Below are positions 49,269 through 57,034 of a stretch of 57,642 bases of DNA, in pieces. The translations under genes were made by a program, and so were the position numbers. The DNA comes from Natrinema versiforme JCM 10478 (GTDB lineage Archaea > Halobacteriota > Halobacteria > Halobacteriales > Natrialbaceae). Within the stretch, counting starts at the first letter, position 1. Each line of letters opens with the position of its first letter. The DNA is taken from contig NZ_AOID01000036.1 of assembly GCF_000337195.1 (NCBI RefSeq), forward strand, positions 12,192-69,833. Reading direction: 5' to 3'. The notes beneath the pieces are model-generated. The model worked only from the letters and a program-made list of their open reading frames with translations, was not told the origin of the DNA and did no database searches.

Positions 49269-49269
49269 T

Positions 49270-49509
49270 TCAGTTGACCTCCAGGTAGATACTCCTGTAG
49301 TCGTCGCGCTCTTCGATCTCGACCAAGTCGTGGCCGGCCTCTTCGAGCCACTCCGGAACGTCCATCGTAGAGTTGCGCTCGGTGGTCTGGAGTTTGACCA
49401 CGGTTCCCGAGTCGAGATTCTTCACCTTCCCGATGAGGTCCATCAACGGGCCGGGACACGATGCGTCTCGCGAATCGATCGTCACGTCTGAGTTGTGTGC
49501 GTCAGTCAT
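49270..49509 (-). CDS. TusA family sulfur carrier
   Basis: The 79-residue protein has the active Cys18 in DASCPGPLMDLIGKVKNLDS (CPxP motif) and the usual two-layer fold (TVVKLQTTERNSTMDVPEWL, AGHDLVEIEERDDYRSIYLE). TusA carries persulfide or, in archaeal sulfur oxidisers such as Metallosphaera, thiosulfonate. The start overlaps the SHOCT gene by eight bases. It is one of two TusA genes here (the other is at 56787). Confidence 0.92.
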   Translation of the reverse strand: MTDAHNSDVTIDSRDASCPGPLMDLIGKVKNLDSGTVVKLQTTERNSTMDVPEWLEEAGHDLVEIEERDDYRSIYLEVN

Positions 49510-49873
49510 TGGTCTGGGGTCGCAGGTTGCCTCGTCGTCGCTCGAACTCCTCGTCCGAGAGCTCACCGCGTGCGTATCGCTCGCGGAGTTCCTCAAGCGC
49601 GCGGTCGGGTCGGTCAGCGAGGTCGGTACGATCGATTCTGTCACCCCGGCGCCGACCACCGGCCCAGACGATCAGTAGGGCCAGCAGGCCGAGCAGGACG
49701 ATCGGCCAGAGGAACGTCCAGCCGCCGAAGGCTCCCCAGCCGCCCATCGATCCACCGGCACCGCCGCCGTGGGGCTGCGCGGACGCCGTCGCGGTCGCGG
49801 CGACGAGGAGGGCGACGCCGAGGGCCGTCGCTCGGCTCGCATACCGTCCGATCGTTTCGTGTGGGTCGGTCAT
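49502..49873 (-). CDS. SHOCT-domain membrane protein
   Basis: The 123-residue protein opens with a signal-like helix (SRATALGVALLVAATATASA), followed by a Gly-rich segment, a second helix (FLWPIVLLGLLALLIVWAGG) and the SHOCT module ELRERYARGELSDEEFERRR. It is the first gene of the operon leading to TusA and SQR and resembles the protein at 45981. It may anchor a membrane complex. The ATG at 49873 was chosen because a TATACAATAC element lies about 25 bases upstream. Confidence 0.85.
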   Translation of the reverse strand: MTDPHETIGRYASRATALGVALLVAATATASAQPHGGGAGGSMGGWGAFGGWTFLWPIVLLGLLALLIVWAGGRRRGDRIDRTDLADRPDRALEELRERYARGELSDEEFERRRGNLRPQTND

Positions 49874-49895
49874 CGTTCGATCACACTTGGAGAGT

Positions 49896-49909
49896 AGTAT
49901 TGTATAGTA
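49896..49909 (-). promoter_or_regulatory. TACAATACTA element of the SHOCT-TusA-SQR operon
   Basis: On the minus strand TACTATACAATACT at 49896-49909. It lies 23-36 bases before the ATG, so it may double as the TATA box. Confidence 0.5.
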
Positions 49910-50166
49910 ATGCCACCATCGTAAAAACCACATGTGCAGGAATAGGCGATAAATATATCCCGGCGACCGGCCTCAAGCGGTTTCCCGCTCACCGAATCGG
50001 CCCGTATCGGATCCGCGGTGAGCGACCGCATCGGGCAACCTCTCCCAACATGGTCCGTGTCGGGAAGAGTAGTAACCGCCTCGTTCGGGGCTGCTCGGGA
50101 CGACCGCCGCAAACATCGATCAGCCGGTCACGTCGCCGCAGCGAGGAAGCCAGGACACTCCGCCGC

Positions 50167-50204
50167 CACAATATTGCTCATAATACACAAAATCGTTATA
50201 ATCG
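50167..50204 (+). promoter_or_regulatory. Promoter of the thioredoxin gene with ACAATA element
   Basis: CACAATATTG (50167-50176) precedes a TATA box CGTTATAATCG (50194-50204) by 17 bases. The ATG is 22 bases after that box, consistent with a leaderless gene. Confidence 0.6.
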
Positions 50205-50225
50205 TGGAGCCCGTACTCTCGTCCG

Positions 50226-50666
50226 ATGAGCGAGTCCATCGACGACGAACGCCAACGGATCCGCGAGCAGAAGAAACGAGAGCTGCAGGAACGCCTCGAG
50301 AACGGTGGGGGTTTCGACGCGTCCGACGCCGACGAGGAGGGCGATACGCCCGACGAACCGATTGCGATCACGGGTCAGGGTCATCTCGACGAGGTCGTCG
50401 CGGCGCACGACGTGGTCCTCGTGGACTGCTACGCCGACTGGTGTGGCCCCTGCCAGATGATGGAGCCGATGATCGAGGCCCTCGCCGCGGAGACCGACGC
50501 CGCGGTCGCGAAGGTCGACGTCGACCGCCACCAGCAGATCGCCCAGCAACTGGGCGCTCGCGGCGTTCCGACGCTCGTCCTCTACGCCGACGGCCAGCCG
50601 GTCGAGCGCACGGTCGGCGCTCAGGACCGCGCGACCCTCGAGGGACTGATCGAGCAACACGCATAG
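50226..50666 (+). CDS. Thioredoxin with N-terminal coiled extension
   Basis: The 146-residue protein has a charged helical extension at 1-27 (DDERQRIREQKKRELQERLE) and an acidic linker, then a thioredoxin domain with DCYADWCGPCQMMEPMIEAL (CGPC at 73-76) and ARGVPTLVLYADGQPVE. The extra Cys before the motif (DCYADW) replaces Phe in most thioredoxins. The extension suggests a partner protein or oligomer. It is divergent from the SHOCT-TusA-SQR operon, with ACAATA elements on both sides. Confidence 0.93.
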   Translation: MSESIDDERQRIREQKKRELQERLENGGGFDASDADEEGDTPDEPIAITGQGHLDEVVAAHDVVLVDCYADWCGPCQMMEPMIEALAAETDAAVAKVDVDRHQQIAQQLGARGVPTLVLYADGQPVERTVGAQDRATLEGLIEQHA

Positions 50667-50777
50667 CGAAGCGCCAACCCGGCTCACGGCGGGCGATAGC
50701 GACCACCAGAACAGCGCACCCGGTCCGACTCCCGACGCGGGACCGGCGACGCGACCGCGACACACTGACGTTCACCC

Positions 50778-51317
50778 ATGTCCACTGACTGGAGACGAAC
50801 GATCGAAACGCAACGGGAAGAGAAAGACCGGTACTTCGGCGACGATCCGCACTCGCCGATCCCAGACGCGGAACGCGAGTCGTTCGACGGCCTCGAGTAC
50901 TACCCGGTCGACGAGGACTACCGGTTCGAACTCCCGCTGGACGAGTACGACGATCCCGAACGAGTCACCGTCGGGACGAGCACGGACGGCGAGCAGGAGT
51001 ACCTGCGCTGGGGCGAGTTCCGCTTTCCCGTCGGCGGCGAGGACGTCGCGCTCCAGGCCTACAAATCGGACCCGGACGACGAACGGCTCTGGGTCCCGTT
51101 CCGGGACGCGACCAGCGGCGACGAGACCTACGGGGCCGGTCGGTACCTCGACCTCGAGGACGACGGTCACCGAACGGACGACGGAAACTGGATCCTCGAC
51201 TTCAACGAGGCGTACAACCCGACGTGCGCCTACTCCGATCGGTACGAGTGTCCGCTCCCGCCGACGGAAAACTGGCTCGAGGTCCCGATCGAGGCCGGCG
51301 AAAAGGCGTATCACTGA
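50778..51317 (+). CDS. DUF1684 protein
   Basis: The 179-residue protein shows the family pattern QREEKDRYFGDDPHSPIPDA, EYYPVDEDYRFELPLDEYDD, LWVPFRDATSGDETYGAGRY, LDLEDDGHRTDDGNWILDFN and YNPTCAYSDRYECPLPPTEN. The conserved RY-x-DL and NP-x-CAYS-x-x-Y-x-C-P-P segments indicate a small beta-rich protein of unknown activity. It is downstream of a thioredoxin gene and may share its transcript (111-base gap). Length is normal for the short form. Confidence 0.9.
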   Translation: MSTDWRRTIETQREEKDRYFGDDPHSPIPDAERESFDGLEYYPVDEDYRFELPLDEYDDPERVTVGTSTDGEQEYLRWGEFRFPVGGEDVALQAYKSDPDDERLWVPFRDATSGDETYGAGRYLDLEDDGHRTDDGNWILDFNEAYNPTCAYSDRYECPLPPTENWLEVPIEAGEKAYH

Positions 51318-51463
51318 CGACGGTTCCGGACTGATCCGGTACCCGACGGAATTTCGCCGTTTTCGAACGACGGAGACGCTATCGAACCGTCGTGACCGCC
51401 GTCGATCGTGAGAATATCACCAGTTATATTATCTGCTGGAACTATTACTCACAAGAGTACCCA

Positions 51464-52618
51464 ATGACGACCACCGACGACCGAATCCGTACGACGCACA
51501 TCGGGAGCCTCCCGCGCCCGCCGGCGCTTCTCGACCTCCTCGAGGCGCGGCAGAACGACGAACCGGTCGACGAGGACGAGTGGAACGAAACCGTCGCGGA
51601 GGCCACGCGGGACGTCGTCGAGCGACAGGCCGAGGTCGGACTCGACGTCGTTAACAACGGCGAGCAGTCGCGGGTCTCGTTCAACTGGTACGTCGCCGAT
51701 CGGTTGAGCGGTATCGACGGGAAGCGCGAACAGGAACTCTGGGCGGACCTCCAGGAGTTCCCCGAGTACGCCGAGGAGACGTTCAAGACGGACGTCATCG
51801 ATCTCTCGATGCAGCCCGTCGTCGACGGCCCCATCGAGTACACCGGCCGCGCGGAGGCCGAGGACGAACTCGAGGCGTTCCGAGACGCGCTCGCGACCGT
51901 CGACGCCGACTTCGAGGGGACGTTCGTGACCTCGGCGTCGCCGAGCATCGTCGCGACCACGCACGTTAACGAGTACTACGACACCTACGAGGAGTACCTC
52001 TTCGCCGTCGCGGACGCGATGCAGACGGAGTACGAACTGGTCGCCGAGACCGGGATGACCCTCCAGATCGACGCGCCCGAACTGCTCACCATCGGCCAAA
52101 CGGCTACCTACGCGGACGAACCGCTCGAGGACGTCAAGGATGCGACGCGCCTCCACGTCGAGGCGCTCAACGAGGCCCTCGAGAATGTTCCGGAAGAGCA
52201 GGTCCGTCTCCACACCTGCTGGGGGAGCTACGAGGGTCCCCATCACCTCGACGCGGACCTCGTCGACCTCCTGCCGGAGATTTACGAGGCCGACATCACT
52301 GGACTGAGCGTCGAACAGGCCAACCCCCGCCACCAGCACGAGTACCGCGCGTTCGCCGAACAGCCGCTTCCCGACGACTGGACGCTGATGCCCGGCGTCA
52401 TCGACGTCAAGACGAACATTATCGACCATCCGGAGACGATCGCGGACCGCCTCGAGCGCGTCGCCGACGCAGTCGACGAATCAACGCCGATCGTCGCCGC
52501 GCCCGACTGCGGCTTCGGTACGCAGGCCGGCCTCGGCATGGTCGACCCCGAGATCGCGTGGGCCAAACTCGAGGCGCTCGTCGAGGGCGCCGAGATCGCG
52601 ACCGAGCGCCTCTACTGA
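51464..52618 (+). CDS. MetE-like (cobalamin-independent methionine synthase II) protein
   Basis: The 384-residue protein resembles only the catalytic C-terminal barrel of MetE. Visible: TTHIGSLPRPPALLDLLEAR, VNNGEQSRVSFNWYVADRL, the zinc-site style HTCWGSYEGPHH, LSVEQANPRHQHEYRAF and IVAAPDCGFGTQAGLGMVDP with the last Cys ligand. Such short proteins use unknown methyl donors (methylcorrinoid protein or methylthiols have been proposed). The ATG at 51464 has a TATA element (TTATATTATC) about 35 bases upstream. It connects thiol chemistry to methionine. Confidence 0.88.
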   Translation: MTTTDDRIRTTHIGSLPRPPALLDLLEARQNDEPVDEDEWNETVAEATRDVVERQAEVGLDVVNNGEQSRVSFNWYVADRLSGIDGKREQELWADLQEFPEYAEETFKTDVIDLSMQPVVDGPIEYTGRAEAEDELEAFRDALATVDADFEGTFVTSASPSIVATTHVNEYYDTYEEYLFAVADAMQTEYELVAETGMTLQIDAPELLTIGQTATYADEPLEDVKDATRLHVEALNEALENVPEEQVRLHTCWGSYEGPHHLDADLVDLLPEIYEADITGLSVEQANPRHQHEYRAFAEQPLPDDWTLMPGVIDVKTNIIDHPETIADRLERVADAVDESTPIVAAPDCGFGTQAGLGMVDPEIAWAKLEALVEGAEIATERLY

Positions 52619-53094
52619 CCGACCACCGGCGACGACCGTCGTAGCGCGGGACTCGCGAGACCATTACGGACAGTCGCGCTCGCCGAACGAGTCCGACTCC
52701 GATCCCTGGTCGGCGACCCGTGTCTCGCCTGACTGGAGTGCAACAAGCATCGCTCGTCCACCGTAGCCGTGGATCTCGTCGTGACCGCGAACAAGACACA
52801 CGAGACATCGTCAGGCACTTTACCGCACTCGGAACGAGTGAACGGCTGTTCGGAGTGGGGGTGTGTCAGGTCACGCCAACCGAGGAGCGTCCCGTCGAGG
52901 CGCTCGACTTGTCACCAGTTCGCGTAACCGTCCTCGCTGTCGTCGTTCGTCTATCGCGTCGTCGCGTCGAACCGGCCATCGATCGGCCGATTGCTACCGT
53001 AGCTTCTCGAAAGCGTATAGGCAACCCGCTATTCCGACCGAGATTCGATCGAAAACGGACGGTGATCGAAGAAGGGCGAACGCGTCCTGCAGCT
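52619..53094. other. Intergenic region, no gene seen
   Basis: 476 bases between convergent genes. I found no frame with protein character on either strand and no clear repeat or terminator. Confidence 0.4.
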
Positions 53095-54267
53095 TCAGAG
53101 GTCCAGAAGAAGCATCGACCCGTAGCCGAGACCGAACGCGAGTATGAACGATCCGACCCAGGCGGCGACGGTGAGTCCCAGCTTTCGCGGACTGACGCCG
53201 GCTCCGCCAGCGACCGCGGCCCCGCTGCCGACGATGGCACTCACGATGATCTCGTTGAACGAGACCGGCACCCCCAGCAGGACCGCGCTCTGTGCGATGA
53301 GAAACGAGGGGACGAGCGTCGCAATCGAGCGACGCGGCCCCAGCGACGCGTACTCCTGGGAGATTGACTTGATCATTCGCGGGGCGCCCGTCCACGAGCC
53401 AACGAGGATTCCGACGCCGCCGCCGAGCAGGACCACGATCGGCGACACCGTCGGCAGTTCCTCAAGTAGCGGGAACAGCGGTCCGACGGCCAGACCGACC
53501 TGACTCGCGCCCGCCGAGAACGCCACGAGCGCGCCCAGCGAGAGGAGGAACCGGCGCAGACCGCCGGCCTCGTCGCGACTGACGTCCCAGCGGACGACGG
53601 CCGCAGCGACGGCTCCGAAACCCAGCGAGACTGCGACCGTGGCGGCGGTACCGTCGAACGGAATCGCGGTGGCGCCGCCGGCGGCGAGCGTTCCGCCAAC
53701 CGATGCGAGGAATGCGAACTCGAGGTTCGCGACGACCGTGCCGACGATTCCAGCGAGGAAGGGAACGCTGACGTCCTCGGGAACGTCCGGTCGCGGAAGA
53801 ACACTCGCGATACCGTATGCGATGCCCCCGCCGATGAACGGTGTAAGGACCCAGACCGCGCTGATTTCGGCGTACTTCCCCCAGGCCGGATCGCCGCCGA
53901 GTGAGAGGCCGACGCCGACAACCGACCCGGTCACGGTGAATGCGGTCGCGATCGGATACCCCGTGTAGATCCCGATCGCCATCAGCCCGGCACCGATCAG
54001 CAGGACGACGATGACGCCGCTGACCGGGAGGCTAATCCCGTCGACGAGGCCGCTACCGACGGCTTCGGAGACACTTCCGCCCTGCGTCACCGCGCCGGCG
54101 AAGCCGAGGATGCCGACGAGAAACGCCGCGCGCATCGTCGAGATCGCGTTCGCGCCGACGGCCGGTGCGAACGGGGTCGCGCCGCTCGAGCCGGCGCCGA
54201 TCACCCACGCCATGAACAGGCTCGCGAGAGCGGCGGCTGCGAACAGTAGTATCGTTCCCGGATCCAT
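53095..54267 (-). CDS. PiT-family inorganic anion transporter (phosphate or sulfate)
   Basis: The 390-residue transporter has about ten membrane helices. The two PiT signatures are AWVIGAGSSGATPFAPAVGA near the N-terminus and, in the second half, GVPVSFNEIIVSAIVGSGAA. The classical GANDxAN aspartates are altered (GAGSSGATPF), so the ion coupling or substrate probably differs from phosphate. Its place next to YeeE/YedE and TusA genes suggests sulfate or thiosulfate, as for CysP-type PiT relatives. The start at 54267 was chosen because the first helix begins there. Confidence 0.85.
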   Translation of the reverse strand: MDPGTILLFAAAALASLFMAWVIGAGSSGATPFAPAVGANAISTMRAAFLVGILGFAGAVTQGGSVSEAVGSGLVDGISLPVSGVIVVLLIGAGLMAIGIYTGYPIATAFTVTGSVVGVGLSLGGDPAWGKYAEISAVWVLTPFIGGGIAYGIASVLPRPDVPEDVSVPFLAGIVGTVVANLEFAFLASVGGTLAAGGATAIPFDGTAATVAVSLGFGAVAAAVVRWDVSRDEAGGLRRFLLSLGALVAFSAGASQVGLAVGPLFPLLEELPTVSPIVVLLGGGVGILVGSWTGAPRMIKSISQEYASLGPRRSIATLVPSFLIAQSAVLLGVPVSFNEIIVSAIVGSGAAVAGGAGVSPRKLGLTVAAWVGSFILAFGLGYGSMLLLDL

Positions 54268-54320
54268 TAGTGTACGAAATGCTGCTGTTTCAGTTTGTGA
54301 AACACGAACTGTAAACGGCG

Positions 54321-54782
54321 TTAGTCGGCACCCGCCGGGGCCGTGTCGGCCGCGGCGCGCTTGCTTCGCCAGACTCCCTGCAGGTACGCGCCGGCGAACA
54401 TGCCGGCGAGTGCCCACAGGATGGAGACGTTGCCGACCCCGAGGCTGGCGTAGGCGGCGCCGGGACAGATGCCCGAGAGGCCCCACCCGACGCCGAAGAT
54501 CGCCCCGCCGATCAGGACGTTTCGGTCGAAGGGCTTCAGCCGGCGTTCGTACCGATCGCCCGTCAGTGGCGCGCTGTCCCGTATCCGGGGCAGCACGGCG
54601 AAGGCAATCCCGGAGACGATCGCCGCGCCGAACATGACGAACAGCAGTCCGAAGTCCTCGAACTGCAGGAAGTTCAGCACGACCTCCGGACGCGCCATCT
54701 GGCTGAACCCGAGCCCAAACCCGAAGATCAGGCCGCCGACGAGGATCAGCGGCATGAACAGTGGGTGGCGGGCCTCGCTCAT
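54321..54782 (-). CDS. YeeE/YedE family protein (second half)
   Basis: The 153-residue membrane protein has four helices. The family motifs are FGFGLGFSQMARPEVVLNFL and GVGWGLSGICPGAAYASLGV, with the Cys in SGICPGAA. In bacterial YeeE, which takes up thiosulfate for delivery to TusA-like YeeD, such Cys residues line the path. The start overlaps the previous gene by four bases (ATGA), so the two halves are made together and probably form one transporter. Confidence 0.92.
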   Translation of the reverse strand: MSEARHPLFMPLILVGGLIFGFGLGFSQMARPEVVLNFLQFEDFGLLFVMFGAAIVSGIAFAVLPRIRDSAPLTGDRYERRLKPFDRNVLIGGAIFGVGWGLSGICPGAAYASLGVGNVSILWALAGMFAGAYLQGVWRSKRAAADTAPAGAD

Positions 54783-55336
54783 GGCGATACCCCCAGTGCC
54801 GCGACGATCTGTGCGGTCACGATCGCGACCGTCAGGAACGTCGCCACGCCGACGAGCGAGGTCTTCGACGCCGAACCGACGCCGCAGACCCCGTGGCCAG
54901 ACGTACACCCTTTGCCGATTCGGGTGCCGATTCCGACGAACACGCCGCCGAGCAGCAGCCGCCAGGCCTGCACGTCGGTCGACCAGAGCGTCACGCCGCC
55001 GACCTCGTACAGTTCGCCGGTCGTCCCGGGCTCGTAGAGCGAGGTCGTTATCACTCCGGACTGGACCGTCGCCGCGAACGCTAGCCCGCCCAGAACGATG
55101 CCGAGCGTGAACACGACGCGCCAGTCTCGAGACGAGACGTACTGTTGGAACCGCGACTGCCCGGAGACATACGACAGCGTCGACTCGAGGAACGTGCTCG
55201 CCCCGGCTGCGATGCCGGTCCCGACGTAGATCACGACCGCGCCGAGACCGACGAGTAACCCGCCGACTGCGTAGCGGCTGATCCCGTTGGGGAACAGCTC
55301 GGCGGTCAGCTGGAGCGGGACTGGATCGGGTATCAT
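54779..55336 (-). CDS. YeeE/YedE family protein (first half)
   Basis: The 185-residue membrane protein contains YAVGGLLVGLGAVVIYVGTG, LGIVLGGLAFAATVQSGVIT, LLLGGVFVGIGTRIGKGCTS and GHGVCGVGSASKTSLVGVAT. The motif GKGCTSGHGVCG has the thiosulfate-path Cys known from YeeE. It follows the rhodanese-MBL gene by six bases and overlaps the next half. Together the two halves equal one bacterial YeeE in length, a split common in haloarchaea. Confidence 0.93.
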   Translation of the reverse strand: MIPDPVPLQLTAELFPNGISRYAVGGLLVGLGAVVIYVGTGIAAGASTFLESTLSYVSGQSRFQQYVSSRDWRVVFTLGIVLGGLAFAATVQSGVITTSLYEPGTTGELYEVGGVTLWSTDVQAWRLLLGGVFVGIGTRIGKGCTSGHGVCGVGSASKTSLVGVATFLTVAIVTAQIVAALGVSP

Positions 55337-55342
55337 CGGGCG

Positions 55343-56536
55343 TTAGTCATCGGCGAGCGATCCCTGGCTCGCGGCGCAGTTGTTCGGGCCGAGCTCGAGT
55401 TCGAACGCCTCCTCGTCGTCGGCGTCCTGCTGACCGAGGTTCGTCGGAATGATGTCCTCGTAGTTGGCCGGCCGGGGCGGCATGTCCGAGAGGATCAGTT
55501 CGACGAACTCGTCTTCGTCCATCGTCAGGGCGTCCATCTCCTCGGTGAGCTGGCCGATCAGGGCCGTGTAGGTGCCGTCGTCGGCAGGCACGGCGGAGTC
55601 GCTGAAGTGCGCGCCCCCGACGAGCGTGTCGTCGGACAGGGTCAGTACGCGCTCTTGCAGCGTCTCGTACAGCTGCCGTGCGGCGTCTTCCGCGCCCTCG
55701 TCGCCTTCCTCTAAGTCAGGGCGGGCGACGCTCTCGACGAACAGGCCGTCGCCGGTCGCGAGCAGCGAGTCGTCGATCAGGTACGAGGTCATCCCGGAGG
55801 TGTGACCGGGCGTGTAGACGGTCTCGATCGTCGCGTCGCCGACCCGGAACTCGTCGCCGTCCGCTGCGAGGGTCATCTCGTCGGCGTACGTGACGCCGCG
55901 GTCGACCGACGGCTCGGGGATGACGCCCGCGACGCCTTCGTCGTCGAGCTCGCGGATGCCGGAGATGTGATCCGCGTGGACGTGCGTGTCGATGGCGTAC
56001 GTCAGATCGGCATCGAGTTCATCGGCGTCCTCGAGGTACCGATCCGTGAACGCGCGCAGCGGATCGATCACGGCCGCCTCGTCGCCGTCGACGACGAGGT
56101 AGCCGAGACAGCCGCTCGAGGGGCGCTGGTACTGATAGAGCGTCCCGGCGCCCTCGTAGCGCTCGACGTCGACGCGCTCGTAGATGCGCGCCCAGCCGTT
56201 CATCCCGTCCTCAAGGTGGTCGACGTCGTAGCCGCGCTCTGCGAGCGTGCCCGCGACGTACTCGCTGGCGCCGCCTTTCGCACACAGGACGGTCACTTCG
56301 CGGTCGTCAGGGATTCGATCGAGGACGTCGTCGTCGATCTCGTCCTCGAGGAATTCGAAGTACGGGACGTTGATCGACGTGACGTTCTCACCGTCGATGC
56401 GCCACTCCTCATAGTCGGACTGCATGCGCGCGTCGAGGAGCGTGATATCCTCGCCGGCGTCGATGCGGTCCTTGAGTGATTCCGGGTCGATCGATTCCAC
56501 GGCAACGTCCGGAGTCGGAAAGTCGTCAGCGTTCAT
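55343..56536 (-). CDS. Rhodanese-metallo-beta-lactamase fusion (persulfide dioxygenase-like)
   Basis: The 397-residue paralogue of the protein at 21706 has an N-terminal rhodanese domain with Cys85 in VLCAKGGASEYVAG. The MBL domain has THVHADHISGIRELDDEG (HVHADH at 185-190), YTPGHTSGMTSYLIDDSLLA and GDGLFVESVARPDL. The ending includes ELELGPNNCAA followed by SQGSLADD, so the Cys-containing motif is conserved but not terminal. It is the first gene of the operon with the split YeeE/YedE and the PiT-like transporter. The promoter holds two ACAATAC elements upstream of a TTTTATAC box. Confidence 0.93.
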   Translation of the reverse strand: MNADDFPTPDVAVESIDPESLKDRIDAGEDITLLDARMQSDYEEWRIDGENVTSINVPYFEFLEDEIDDDVLDRIPDDREVTVLCAKGGASEYVAGTLAERGYDVDHLEDGMNGWARIYERVDVERYEGAGTLYQYQRPSSGCLGYLVVDGDEAAVIDPLRAFTDRYLEDADELDADLTYAIDTHVHADHISGIRELDDEGVAGVIPEPSVDRGVTYADEMTLAADGDEFRVGDATIETVYTPGHTSGMTSYLIDDSLLATGDGLFVESVARPDLEEGDEGAEDAARQLYETLQERVLTLSDDTLVGGAHFSDSAVPADDGTYTALIGQLTEEMDALTMDEDEFVELILSDMPPRPANYEDIIPTNLGQQDADDEEAFELELGPNNCAASQGSLADD

Positions 56537-56565
56537 GTTGTGCGGTCGGTTCTACCGGCTAGACG

Positions 56566-56620
56566 TATAAAAGCATTTGCATAGTAAATCCTATTCTGAA
56601 CAATACTATTGGACAATACC
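56566..56620 (-). promoter_or_regulatory. Promoter of the rhodanese-MBL/YeeE operon with tandem ACAATAC
   Basis: The TATA box (minus strand TTTTATAC) is at about 56566-56573, 30 bases before the ATG. ACAATACTATT and GGACAATACC at 56600-56620 are two same-direction half sites. Confidence 0.6.
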
Positions 56621-56741
56621 GCCCTATTGATATCGACTAAGCCCTGTAAGTTGGCGCATCGTAGCCCTATAGCCGATATAACGCGATTCGCGGTTGTTTG
56701 TAGTTAGCACAAGAATCGACAATCTTTTACTTGGGTAGTGG

Positions 56742-56764
56742 GTATTGTGAGGTAGCTCCAATAC
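56742..56764 (+). promoter_or_regulatory. Inverted TATTGT / CAATAC pair before TusA
   Basis: GTATTGTGAGG (56742-56752) and CCAATAC (56758-56764) face each other 23-45 bases before the TusA ATG at 56787. Confidence 0.45.
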
Positions 56765-56786
56765 AGACTATCGGAGCAGAGAAATC

Positions 56787-57032
56787 ATGAGTGCTGAATT
56801 CGACATAACGGAGACGCTCGACGTGAAGGGTGCATCGTGTCCCATGCCAGTGGTGAAAACGAAGTCCGCCATCGACGATCTCGCCGCGGGTGAGATCCTC
56901 GAAGTGCTGGCGACCGATTCGGGGAGCATGAGCGACATCGACGGATGGGCTTCCGGTACCGACGGCGTCGAACTCGTCGATCAGGAAGAGGGCGACGACG
57001 TGTACAAACACTACGTCCGCAAGACGGAGTGA
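56787..57032 (+). CDS. TusA family sulfur carrier
   Basis: The 81-residue protein has the active Cys18 in DVKGASCPMPVVKTKSAIDD (CPMP) and the typical continuation LAAGEILEVLATDSGSMSDI. It ends with YKHYVRKTE. It is followed after two bases by a DsrE-like gene, a pair known in sulfur-oxidising archaea where DsrE and TusA exchange thiosulfonate. It is divergent from the rhodanese-MBL/YeeE operon; the shared region holds ACAATA elements for both directions. Confidence 0.95.
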   Translation: MSAEFDITETLDVKGASCPMPVVKTKSAIDDLAAGEILEVLATDSGSMSDIDGWASGTDGVELVDQEEGDDVYKHYVRKTE

Positions 57033-57034
57033 CG

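Noticed and set aside
52720-53367. Possible gene in the gap between the MetE-like and PiT-like genes
   Set aside because: The frame is Arg/Ser-rich without secondary-structure pattern and overlaps the PiT-like gene antisense.
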